Assembly (NCBI RefSeq): GCF_003932845.1
Contig: NZ_RQZH01000008.1
Coordinates: 1 to 64,000, forward strand
From: Prevotella sp. OH937_COT-195
GTDB lineage: Bacteria > Bacteroidota > Bacteroidia > Bacteroidales > Bacteroidaceae
DNA: 64,000 bases
Reading direction: 5' to 3'
How positions within the stretch are numbered: position 1 is the stretch's first letter; every line of letters begins with the position of its first letter. The position numbers and the translations under genes are program-made. Under the pieces are notes generated by a model. That model was not told the origin of the DNA. It did not search any database and saw nothing but the letters and a program-made list of their open reading frames with translations. Below, in pieces: positions 55,871 to 64,000 of the stretch.

Positions 55871-56123
55871 ACAAGAAAAAGTGAAAAACAACACTGTCAA
55901 ACTTACAACTTTGATTACAAGACAAATAAAAAAACATGAATTAACGTATAATCAAATAACAATAACAAGTATATATGACAATCTGTCAAAGACAAGAAAA
56001 GGACAGCATGCTTGATGCCCGTCGCCACATTATGGAAGAATGACACAATAGATTGGCATAATGTTTGTTTAATACTTAGATGGATAATTATAGTAATTGA
56101 AGAATATTTAAAAAGGATAATAT

Positions 56124-58622
56124 ATGGCAAACAGAAGCCAAATGTCACCAAAGGTATCGGAAATCCTCGCATTCAGCAAGGAGGAGGCACAGAGATTGAC
56201 AAGCAAATCAATCATGCCCGAACATATCATGCTGGGAATACTCAGGGGGAAAAACAGCCCCGTAAAAGAGTTCCTCAACATAATGGGCATAGACATAGCC
56301 GAAATAAAGGCATCGCTTGAGGAGAAAATACACAGCAACGAATCAGAGAAACAAATAATCGCAGACGAACCTTATCTTGACGATAAGGCAAGCAACATCT
56401 TGCGCCTTGCCGTACTCGAAGCAAGGTTGCAACGCACACAGATTGTTGACGAACAACACTTGCTGCTCGCCATGCTGCACGACAACGCGGATAACGGGGT
56501 GAAAGATATTTTGGAAAGCAACGACATGACATATAACAACGCATTGGAATATTTCCGAAAGAAAGAAAGCAAGACAACAGACGGTATCGATTTCCCCGAC
56601 GAGGAGGACGAGGAGGAAATTGAACAGTCCGAAAACGCATCGGGAGAGAAACGGACTGCAAACAAAACACAAACGAGAAAAACCTCGGGGAAGACACCCG
56701 TAATAGATGCTTTCTCAACAGACCTGACCGCAGCGGCACGCGAAAACAAACTCGACCCGGTGGTAGGGCGTACCAAAGAAATACAAAGGGTTATCGAGAT
56801 ATTGTGCCGGCGAAAGAAGAACAACCCGATATTAATAGGAGAATCGGGAGTTGGCAAGAGTGCCATAGTAGAAGGATTGGCACAGTTGATAACAAAAAGA
56901 CAAACCTCGCCGGTGCTGTTCGGGAAACGGATAGTAAGTCTCGACATGACAGGAATGGTTGCCGGAACAAAATACCGGGGACAATTCGAAGAGCGCATAA
57001 AGACTCTGTTGAAAGAGTTGGAGCAAAACCCTGACATCATAATGTTTATAGACGAGATACACACAGTAGTCGGAGCAGGAGGGGCACCGGGTGCAATGGA
57101 TGCGGCAAACATAATGAAACCGGCTCTCGCACGCGGCACAATACAGTGCATTGGTGCCACGACACTCGATGAATACCGTAACTCGATAGAAAAAGACGGG
57201 GCTTTGGAACGACGATTTCAAAAGGTTTTGGTGGAGCCGACAACGCCGGAAGAGACTCTCGAGATACTGAATAACATAAAGGACAGATACGAGGAGCACC
57301 ACCATGTGAAATATACCGACGAGGCATTGAAGGCATGTGTCAAACTGACAGAACGGTATATTACGGACAGGGCATTCCCGGATAAAGCCATAGATGCCAT
57401 GGACGAATCTGGCTCGCGCGTACATCTGCAACATGCGGAAATCCCGGAAGAGATAACCATACTGCAAAAGAAAATCGAAGAAATGAACAAAGAGAAACAT
57501 CTTGCGGTTAAAAATCAGGATTTCGAAAAAGCAATCAGATGTCGCGACGAACAGTCTCAACTCGAACAAGAATTGGAACGGGAGAACAAACTATGGTCGG
57601 AAGGGAACAAAAACACACGAGACATAGTGAATGAAGAAGACGTGGCAGACGTTGTGGCAACGACATCGGGCATACCGGTGCAGCGTATCGCCGAGTCGGA
57701 AGGTGCAAGACTGTGCCGCATGGCAGACGAATTAAAGGCAGACGTGGTGGCACAAGACAAAGCAATAGAGAAAATGGTGAAGGCAATACAGCGCAACCGT
57801 GTCGGACTTAAAGAGCCTAATCACCCCATCGGCGCATTCATGTTCCTCGGACCCACGGGTGTCGGCAAAACATATCTTGCCAAGAAACTCGCCGAGCAGA
57901 TGTTCGGTTCGCAAGACGCTCTTATCCGAATAGACATGAGCGAATATTCCGAAAGTTTCAATACTTCGAGACTCGTTGGCGCTCCTCCGGGATATGTGGG
58001 GTACGAGGAAGGCGGACAACTCACGGAGAGAGTGCGACGCAAACCATATTCCATCGTATTGCTCGATGAGATAGAGAAGGCTCATGGCAACGTTTTCAAC
58101 ATGCTTCTTCAGGTTCTTGACGAGGGAAGACTTACCGATGGCAACGGCAGACTGATTGATTTCAGAAACACCGTAATCATAATGACGAGCAACGCCGGCA
58201 CGCGACAACTGAAAGAATTCGGACGCGGAGTGGGTTTCAACGCCGGAGGTACCGGTCTTTCAATGGACGAACGCGACAAGGAATATGCACGGAGCATAAT
58301 ACAGAAAAGCCTTTCGAAACAATTCTCGCCGGAGTTCCTCAACCGCCTCGATGAGATAATCACTTTCGATCAACTTGATCTCGAAGCAATAAAGAAGATT
58401 ATAGAAATAGAACTTAAAGGACTGTACAAACGTATCGAAGCACTCGGATATACTCTCTTTGTTTCAGAAGAGAAAAAAGAGTTCGTCGCGACAAAAGGAT
58501 ATGATGTGCAATTTGGTGCAAGACCGCTGAAACGCGCCATACAAAACCACATTGAAGATGTGGTATGCGAGAAGATACTCTCTGGCGAACTAAAACAAGG
58601 CGACACCATAAGAATAGAATAA
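56124..58622 (+). CDS. clpC: ATP-dependent Clp protease ATPase subunit ClpC
   Basis: Hexameric unfoldase that feeds ClpP. The 832-residue protein has two Clp_N repeats (about 1-145), an acidic linker (about 150-190), AAA1 with Walker A GESGVGKS near 238 and Walker B MFIDEIH, a UVR-type coiled coil (about 440-475) that marks ClpC rather than ClpB, AAA2 with GPTGVGKT near 577 and LLDEIEKA, and a ClpB_D2 C terminus. clpP is not nearby. No clear -7 box is found in the 220 nt upstream. Confidence 0.95.
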   Translation: MANRSQMSPKVSEILAFSKEEAQRLTSKSIMPEHIMLGILRGKNSPVKEFLNIMGIDIAEIKASLEEKIHSNESEKQIIADEPYLDDKASNILRLAVLEARLQRTQIVDEQHLLLAMLHDNADNGVKDILESNDMTYNNALEYFRKKESKTTDGIDFPDEEDEEEIEQSENASGEKRTANKTQTRKTSGKTPVIDAFSTDLTAAARENKLDPVVGRTKEIQRVIEILCRRKKNNPILIGESGVGKSAIVEGLAQLITKRQTSPVLFGKRIVSLDMTGMVAGTKYRGQFEERIKTLLKELEQNPDIIMFIDEIHTVVGAGGAPGAMDAANIMKPALARGTIQCIGATTLDEYRNSIEKDGALERRFQKVLVEPTTPEETLEILNNIKDRYEEHHHVKYTDEALKACVKLTERYITDRAFPDKAIDAMDESGSRVHLQHAEIPEEITILQKKIEEMNKEKHLAVKNQDFEKAIRCRDEQSQLEQELERENKLWSEGNKNTRDIVNEEDVADVVATTSGIPVQRIAESEGARLCRMADELKADVVAQDKAIEKMVKAIQRNRVGLKEPNHPIGAFMFLGPTGVGKTYLAKKLAEQMFGSQDALIRIDMSEYSESFNTSRLVGAPPGYVGYEEGGQLTERVRRKPYSIVLLDEIEKAHGNVFNMLLQVLDEGRLTDGNGRLIDFRNTVIIMTSNAGTRQLKEFGRGVGFNAGGTGLSMDERDKEYARSIIQKSLSKQFSPEFLNRLDEIITFDQLDLEAIKKIIEIELKGLYKRIEALGYTLFVSEEKKEFVATKGYDVQFGARPLKRAIQNHIEDVVCEKILSGELKQGDTIRIE

Positions 58623-58660
58623 CAAGCACGATGCGATAATCAATACGTGTTCATAAGTAA

Positions 58661-58725
58661 AGCAAAACAGGCGGAATTGGTAAGCAATTTCGCCTGTTTT
58701 GATGAATAAATTCGCCTGTTTTGCT
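58661..58725. repeat. AAAACAGGCG repeat after clpC, likely terminator
   Basis: CAAAACAGGCGGAATTG (58663-58679) pairs with CAATTTCGCCTGTTTTG (58685-58701) with one wobble. A second copy of the right arm (TTCGCCTGTTTTG, 58712-58724) follows at once, so two alternative stems are possible. Confidence 0.75.
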
Positions 58726-58756
58726 CCACGTTATGGCACAAAACGGAAACAAGATG

Positions 58757-60319
58757 CTATGACATTATGTCTGCAAGCATATCTGCACACCGCTCGCCAT
58801 CTATGGCAGCCGAGACTATACCTCCGGCATATCCCGCTCCTTCTCCGCACGGGAACAGTCCGCGAAGTCTTATGTGCATCAGCGTATTGCTGTCGCGCAA
58901 TATGCGTACCGGCGAAGAGGTACGGGTTTCTGCGGCGATGAGACACGCCTCGTTGGTAAGAAAACCGCGACTCCTGCTCCCGAAAGTTTTAAATCCTTCA
59001 CGGAGACGGCGGGCAACAAAATCAGGAAGCCAGAAATGCAAAGGCGAAGAAATCAGTCCAGGAGCATAACTGCTTTTCGGCAGGTCGTGTGAAACGCGTT
59101 TCTCAACAAAATCAACCATTCGTTGTGCCGATGCCGTCTGCCTCATATTCCCCTGCTGCCAGCACAACTCCTCCAAACGTTCTTGATATGTCATCATGCG
59201 CAAAGGGTCGTTCCCGTTGACATCCTCCGGACGCAATTCCACCACCATGCCACTGTTGCTCCACTTTGTTCCGCGGTTTGCCGGCGACATGCCGTTTACC
59301 ACTATCTGACGTTCTCCCGTAGCGGCAGGTATAACGAAGCCTCCCGGACACATACAGAAACTATACACCCCGCGCCTGTCCACCTGTGTTACAAAACTAT
59401 ATTCTGCCGCCGGCAGGTATTTTCCCCTGCCCTCGCGGTTGTGATATTGTATTTGATCTATCAAATGCGAAGGATGTTCAAGACGTACACCGACAGCAAG
59501 TCCTTTAGGCTCAATCTCTATGCCCGAACCTCGAAGGTAACGATATACGTCGCGCGCAGAATGCCCCGTTGCAAGAATTACCGCACCGTTGTAAATTTTC
59601 TCTTCACCCGTGTTAAGATTAATGGCTTCAATTCCTTTCACCTCGTCATTCTCCATGACAAGCGATGTCATCTTCGTCCGGAAATATACCTCTCCGCCGC
59701 ATTCGATAATGGTGTTGCGCATGGCTTCGATTACACGCGGCAGTTTGTCGGTGCCTATGTGCGGATGTGCGTCTGCGAGAATGTCGGTAGACGCACCATG
59801 TTGGCAAAACACATTCAACACCTTTTCCACCGAACCGCGTTTTTTAGAGCGAGTATATAGTTTGCCATCAGAATATGCCCCGGCTCCTCCTTCTCCGAAG
59901 CAATAGTTACTGTCAGGGTCGACACGGTTTGTCTTTGTTATCATGGCAAGGTCGGTCTTCCGCTCGCGCACATTCTTGCCTCGTTCCACCACAACCGGAC
60001 GTATTCCCCGTTCTATCAATCGCAGCGCGGCAAACAATCCTCCCGGTCCGGCTCCCACGACTACCGCCTGCGGACAGTCTGACACGTCGCGGTATTCTGT
60101 TTCGACAAACTCCTGTTCTTGCGGATTTTCGTCGATGTATATCCTCGCTTTCAGGTTCACAAAAATATTACGCTGCCGGGCATCTATGCTGCGCTTCAAT
60201 ATCCGCACTTTCTTTATACGATTAATGTCCACCGCAGTCTCCCCCGCACACATATCCTTTATATAAGACAACAATGATGCCTCACGTGGAGAAAGACGCA
60301 ACTGTAATTCCTTTATCAT
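58757..60319 (-). CDS. FAD-dependent dehydrogenase of the COG2509 type
   Basis: A 520-residue cytoplasmic flavoprotein of unknown substrate. An N-terminal domain of about 80 residues precedes the FAD-binding GAGPGG (89-94); further family landmarks are NRVDPDSNYCFGEGGAGAYSDGK, ILATGHSARDVY, YSFCMCPGGFVIPA and the C-terminal FPCGEGAGYAGGIVSAA. It is widespread and conserved in anaerobes. It stands alone between clpC (convergent) and the nqr genes. Confidence 0.88.
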   Translation of the reverse strand: MIKELQLRLSPREASLLSYIKDMCAGETAVDINRIKKVRILKRSIDARQRNIFVNLKARIYIDENPQEQEFVETEYRDVSDCPQAVVVGAGPGGLFAALRLIERGIRPVVVERGKNVRERKTDLAMITKTNRVDPDSNYCFGEGGAGAYSDGKLYTRSKKRGSVEKVLNVFCQHGASTDILADAHPHIGTDKLPRVIEAMRNTIIECGGEVYFRTKMTSLVMENDEVKGIEAINLNTGEEKIYNGAVILATGHSARDVYRYLRGSGIEIEPKGLAVGVRLEHPSHLIDQIQYHNREGRGKYLPAAEYSFVTQVDRRGVYSFCMCPGGFVIPAATGERQIVVNGMSPANRGTKWSNSGMVVELRPEDVNGNDPLRMMTYQERLEELCWQQGNMRQTASAQRMVDFVEKRVSHDLPKSSYAPGLISSPLHFWLPDFVARRLREGFKTFGSRSRGFLTNEACLIAAETRTSSPVRILRDSNTLMHIRLRGLFPCGEGAGYAGGIVSAAIDGERCADMLADIMS

Positions 60320-60537
60320 TGCTACAGAATATAGATAATTTACAAAATGAACAGTGGAGCCAAAGAACCCTGTCCGGTAATTTCTGCTATATGAGTGTCG
60401 CGATGCCCATGTAAATTAAGTATTCAAAAATTAATAGTGTATATGTTTAACTTTATCGACTTTTACTTTATGAACATCAATTTAACAGAAATACCGTCCT
60501 TGCTCATTAACTCCACGGAACGTTTATTCCTAAAAAA

Positions 60538-61806
60538 CTATCCGAAATCATCGAACATTATCGACTCACGCTCTACGCCTATGGAACCGAGCATGCCTTG
60601 CACGGCTTTCGACATCGGCCCGGGGCCGCACATGTAGTATTCTATGTCTTCGGGAGCCTCATGGTCTTTCAAATAAGTATCGTACATAACCTGATGAACG
60701 AAGCCTGTAGTGTATTTCACTCCGGCTTTGTCTGCCTCCGGATCCGGGCGGTCGAGTGCAAGGTGGAAGTGGAAATTGGAGAATTCTTTCTCTAACTCCA
60801 TAAAGTCCTCTATGAAGAAAGCCTCCACCAATGCACGCGCCCCATAGAAGAAGTGCATCTCGCGGTCGCGCGTGTCGAGTGTCTTGGTCATGTGCATTAT
60901 CTGCGCCCGCAACGGTGCCATGCCTGCACCTCCGCCTACCCATATCATCTCTCGCTTGGAATTGAAAATCGGGTGGAAATCGCCATAAGGACCACTCATA
61001 ATAACCTTGTCTCCCGGTTTGCGTGAGAAGATGTAACTTGAGGCTATACCCGTAGGCACATTTTGGAATCCCACTTCCGGACGCGGTTTGAAAGGTGTGG
61101 TTGCTATGCGCACCGTAAGCGTTATGCGGTCTCCCTCTGCCGGATAGTTGGCCATGGAATATGCGCGTATGGTATCTTGCGAGTTATGTGCTTTCAATGA
61201 GAAGATGTTGAATTTCTCCCATGTGGGCAGATAGTCTTTTCCTATGTCATCCTTGTCAAAGTCCTTGTCATAGTCTATGCAGTCGTATGCAGGAATCTTT
61301 ATCTGTGCGTATGAACCGGGCACGAAATCCATGTGCTCTCCCGGAGGCAGTGCCACGACAAACTCTTTTATGAAACTGGAAACGTTCTTGTTTGATATTA
61401 CGGTACACTCCCATTCCTTGACACCAAGCACACTCTCCGGCACCTTTATCTTGAAATCGCCCTTAACCTTGCACTGGCAGCCGAGCCGCCAATGGTCTTT
61501 TATCTGCTTGCGCGTGAAATGCGGACGCTCGGAGTCGAGTATCTCGCCGCCGCCTTCGAGTACCTGTACCTTGCATTGCCCGCAAGACGACTTTCCTCCG
61601 CATGCCGATGGTAGGTAAATACCGTTTTCGTTGAGCGTAGTCATAAGACTGGCACCTTGTGCAACGTTTATTGTTTTGTCACCGTTTATCGTTATGTTGA
61701 CATTGCCGCTCGGCGAAAGATATTTCTTCGCAACAAGCAGGAGAATGACCAAGAGGAGTATCGTCAATAGGAAAACTCCGATGCTTATACCTATAAATTG
61801 TCCCAT
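60538..61806 (-). CDS. nqrF: Na+-NQR subunit F
   Basis: NADH-oxidising subunit of the sodium-pumping NADH:quinone oxidoreductase. The 422 residues comprise a membrane helix (5-27), a 2Fe-2S domain with Cys69, Cys75, Cys78 and Cys110, an FAD domain (RAYSMANYP) and an NADH domain (GGGAGMAPLRA, YMCGPGPM). The frame continues 69 codons upstream, but that part is the out-of-frame end of nqrE; ATG 61806 gives the proper N terminus. Confidence 0.96.
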   Translation of the reverse strand: MGQFIGISIGVFLLTILLLVILLLVAKKYLSPSGNVNITINGDKTINVAQGASLMTTLNENGIYLPSACGGKSSCGQCKVQVLEGGGEILDSERPHFTRKQIKDHWRLGCQCKVKGDFKIKVPESVLGVKEWECTVISNKNVSSFIKEFVVALPPGEHMDFVPGSYAQIKIPAYDCIDYDKDFDKDDIGKDYLPTWEKFNIFSLKAHNSQDTIRAYSMANYPAEGDRITLTVRIATTPFKPRPEVGFQNVPTGIASSYIFSRKPGDKVIMSGPYGDFHPIFNSKREMIWVGGGAGMAPLRAQIMHMTKTLDTRDREMHFFYGARALVEAFFIEDFMELEKEFSNFHFHLALDRPDPEADKAGVKYTTGFVHQVMYDTYLKDHEAPEDIEYYMCGPGPMSKAVQGMLGSIGVERESIMFDDFG

Positions 61807-61823
61807 ATTATAAATCCTCCCAT

Positions 61824-62450
61824 TTAAATTTTCAAACCGCTGAAACACATCATTGCCATTGCCATTAGTCCGACGGTTATAAACGTGATGCCCAGACCTT
61901 GTAACGGTTTTGGCACGTCGGTGTATGCCATTTTCTCGCGTATTGCTCCAAGAGAAACTATTGCCAGCGTCCAACCTATGCCGCTGCCCACGGCGTATGC
62001 CACCGCATCCCAAACATTTCCGATGAACTGCGAGTTGCTCGGATCCATCGCTATGCGCTGTTGCATGAAAAGCGATGCTCCCATTATGGCACAGTTAACA
62101 GCAATAAGCGGAAGAAATATACCGAGCGAGGCGTACAGAGACGGTGAATATTTCTCAACGATCATTTCCACGAGTTGTACCATTGCGGCAATTACTGCGA
62201 TGAAAAGAATGAAACTGAGATATGACAAATCAATGCCTTCTGCAAGACAGTCGGAACCAAGTACCTTTGTCTGCAAAAAATAATCTACCGGTACCGTTAC
62301 CAAAAGTACGAAAGTGACCGCCAGACCAAGTCCCAATGATGTCTTCACGTTCTTCGACACGGCAAGGTAAGAACACATGCCGAGGAAGAAAGCGAAAATC
62401 ATGTTATCGACAAATATCGACCTGAAAAACAGATTTATTATATGTTCCAT
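61824..62450 (-). CDS. nqrE: Na+-NQR subunit E
   Basis: Membrane subunit with six helices. The 208 residues keep Cys26 (GMCSYLAVS) and Cys120 (VNCAIMGAS), the half-site cysteines that together with NqrD hold an intramembrane 2Fe-2S cluster. nqrF follows after 17 nt. Confidence 0.96.
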   Translation of the reverse strand: MEHIINLFFRSIFVDNMIFAFFLGMCSYLAVSKNVKTSLGLGLAVTFVLLVTVPVDYFLQTKVLGSDCLAEGIDLSYLSFILFIAVIAAMVQLVEMIVEKYSPSLYASLGIFLPLIAVNCAIMGASLFMQQRIAMDPSNSQFIGNVWDAVAYAVGSGIGWTLAIVSLGAIREKMAYTDVPKPLQGLGITFITVGLMAMAMMCFSGLKI

Positions 62451-62453
62451 AAT

Positions 62454-63080
62454 TTATTTCTCCTTATAAAAATAAGCCCTGTGTACCCATATCACACAAC
62501 CAACAAGAATGAGAGCCATGGCCGGCATGGTCATCATGCCGTTGTTCAAGTATCCGGCATCATATACCGACTTGGGAACAATGGCAAGTCCGAGCAGTGT
62601 GCCGCGCCCGAACAGTTCGCGTATGCCTCCCACCACTACGAGTATAACCGCATATCCAAGCCCGTTGGAAACACCGTCGAGGAACGACGGCCACGGTTTG
62701 TTCATCATGGCAAAGGCCTCAAGACGCCCCATGAGGATACAGTTGGTTATTATTAGTCCCACATATACCGAAAGTTCCACGCTTACGTCATACGCCACGG
62801 CTTTGAGAACCTGACTAACCACCGTAACCAATGCTGCAACGACCACGAGTTGTACGATGATGCGAATGCGCTGCGGTATCGTCTTTCTTATAATTGAGAT
62901 TATTACGTTTGCGAATGCAGTGATTATCGTCACCGCGAGTCCCATCACTATTGCCGGCTTCAATTGTGCGGTAACGGCAAGTGCCGAACATATTCCGAGA
63001 ACCTGAATAAGCACCGGGTTGTCCAAATTCAACGGATTGATGAAAACCTCTCTGTTTTCCTTGCTGAATAACTTGCTCAT
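62454..63080 (-). CDS. nqrD: Na+-NQR subunit D
   Basis: Membrane partner of NqrE, 208 residues, six helices. Cys31 (GICSALAVT) and Cys114 (TNCILMGRLE) are the conserved cluster cysteines. It is packed 3 nt from each neighbour. Confidence 0.96.
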   Translation of the reverse strand: MSKLFSKENREVFINPLNLDNPVLIQVLGICSALAVTAQLKPAIVMGLAVTIITAFANVIISIIRKTIPQRIRIIVQLVVVAALVTVVSQVLKAVAYDVSVELSVYVGLIITNCILMGRLEAFAMMNKPWPSFLDGVSNGLGYAVILVVVGGIRELFGRGTLLGLAIVPKSVYDAGYLNNGMMTMPAMALILVGCVIWVHRAYFYKEK

Positions 63081-63083
63081 ATT

Positions 63084-63698
63084 TTATTTGTCTGTTAGGA
63101 ATTTAATGTATGGTTTGAGCCCCTCTTTGAACATGAGAGAAACTCCATCGCTGGTCAGTGTGGCACCGGTAACTGCATCTACCTGCGTGGCAGCATCGTC
63201 AACTTTCTTCTTTACGCTGAGTGCGACATCGGCAGATTCTCCCTTAAAAATCTTCTTTCCGCGGAACTTCTCCTGCCACTCTCGCGAATCTTTTATCTCT
63301 GCCCCCAGACCCGCGGTCTCGCTGTCATGGTTGAAATAGACACCGAAAACGGTATTCTTGTCATCGTCTATTGCCAAATATCCGTAAATAGATCCCCACA
63401 GACCCATTCCTTTCATCGGAATGACATACTTTGTTTTTCCGTCAACCACACATGTGAATATTTGGTTTCCGTCTAATTCTCCGTCGTCTTTTACCACCTC
63501 CTTGTATTTTGCTTCCGCGACATCGTCGTCGAGGTCGCGAAGATTGAGGGAATTAAGGATTTGCTTTTTCTTGTCCAACAGTACATTGGCTTCCTGCTTT
63601 TCTTTTAGAGCAGTGCTCACGAATGCCAGCAAGAATGCCACAACTATTACTATTACAACAGAATATATAATGGTGTATGTATTCGAGTTTGTATTCAT
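63084..63698 (-). CDS. nqrC: Na+-NQR subunit C
   Basis: Periplasm-facing flavin subunit with one N-terminal helix (about 8-32). The covalent FMN site is Thr180 in VTGATLTSDG, matching the S/TGAT motif. At 204 residues it is shorter than the roughly 255 of Vibrio NqrC, typical of Bacteroidetes. Confidence 0.94.
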   Translation of the reverse strand: MNTNSNTYTIIYSVVIVIVVAFLLAFVSTALKEKQEANVLLDKKKQILNSLNLRDLDDDVAEAKYKEVVKDDGELDGNQIFTCVVDGKTKYVIPMKGMGLWGSIYGYLAIDDDKNTVFGVYFNHDSETAGLGAEIKDSREWQEKFRGKKIFKGESADVALSVKKKVDDAATQVDAVTGATLTSDGVSLMFKEGLKPYIKFLTDK

Positions 63699-63715
63699 TT
63701 TTTATTCCTCCCTTT

Positions 63716-64000
63716 TTATTTTGCACGCTTCAAACGTTTTGAAATATTTCTCTGCACGATGCAATAGTCTATCAATGGTGCAAACATGTTTCCGAAGAAT
63801 ATGGCAAGCATCATTCCTTCCGGATAGCCGGGATTCATGACACGCACAATGACTGCCATTGCACCTATGATGAAACCGTAGATATACTTGCCCGGCTCGG
63901 TACGGGCAGATGTTACGGGGTCGGTAACCATGAAGACCGCACCGAAACAGAAACCACCGAGTATGATGTGTTCGTACCACGAAATGGGAGTCATTCCCAA
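63716..64000 (-). CDS. nqrB: Na+-NQR subunit B, C-terminal part
   Basis: The last 94 or so residues of NqrB; the gene runs off the right edge. It shows two or three helices and [20 protein letters not shown], a conserved NqrB segment. The FMN-threonine lies earlier and is outside the window. The residue at the window edge is not the true start. Confidence 0.93.
   Translation of the reverse strand: MGMTPISWYEHIILGGFCFGAVFMVTDPVTSARTEPGKYIYGFIIGAMAVIVRVMNPGYPEGMMLAIFFGNMFAPLIDYCIVQRNISKRLKRAK

Noticed and set aside
61807..62013. A 69-codon upstream extension of nqrF
   Set aside because: The extension is the out-of-frame end of nqrE. The sequence MGQFIGISIGVFLL starting at 61806 is the normal NqrF membrane anchor.

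Overview
The window comes from a member of the Bacteroidales, most likely Prevotella in the broad sense. The evidence is a short primary sigma factor without region 1.1, promoters of the TTTG/TAnnTTTG type instead of TTGACA/TATAAT, starts without Shine-Dalgarno sequences, a BspA-like leucine-rich-repeat surface protein with the usual Prevotella C-terminal tail, RNase Y next to zapA, the order sppA-lpxK-punA-thiL, and an Na+-translocating NADH:quinone reductase. Most of the window is ordinary core genome. I see no rRNA, tRNA, CRISPR array, prophage or intact insertion sequence.

Layout. 0.2-4.5 kb: galM with a sugar transporter, then an AspT/YidE-type transporter. 4.5-6.6 kb: two LuxR-type regulators tail to tail. 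One has a receiver-like domain without the phospho-acceptor Asp. The other fuses a YtfE/RIC-type di-iron hemerythrin domain to the DNA-binding domain. 6.6-9.6 kb: a coiled-coil gene, zapA and rny, then an unknown Bacteroidales gene. 9.7-13.1 kb: rfbA and a Wzc-type tyrosine kinase. 13.2-17.9 kb: carB and glyA, convergent. 18-22.8 kb: sppA-lpxK-punA-thiL operon. 23-28.2 kb: an SDR enzyme, then a long regulatory region with a 26-unit AC microsatellite in front of the BspA-like gene and a small acidic peptide gene. 28.3-33.2 kb: radA, divergent from a solute-binding lipoprotein and a large TPR protein whose leader carries an attenuator-like fold. 33.3-37.7 kb: an exported flavodoxin, a Cys/Lys-rich secreted protein, the mtaB-glycosyltransferase pair and a 57-residue lipoprotein. 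38-43.9 kb: rpsA, rpoD, a ZIP transporter, gapA and mscL. 44.5-51.3 kb: a complete glycine cleavage operon lplA-gcvT-gcvH-gcvPA-gcvPB-lpd, which can lipoylate its own H protein. 51.3-55.9 kb: a patatin-like lipase, a lipoprotein, then nucleotidyltransferase-guaA-ogt. 56-64 kb: clpC, a COG2509 FAD enzyme, and nqrFEDCB, with nqrB cut by the window edge.

The least explained material is between genes. One family of long palindromes (arms near 34 nt, consensus ends AACCCCAATCGGTCATTA) occurs four times between 28 and 42 kb. A second family built on AAAACAGGCG/CGCCTGTTTT occurs after three genes. A 95-nt foldable element precedes the first LuxR gene. The strongest candidate for an undescribed system is the RIC-LuxR regulator pair. 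All function calls are from reading motifs and context; no database search was run.
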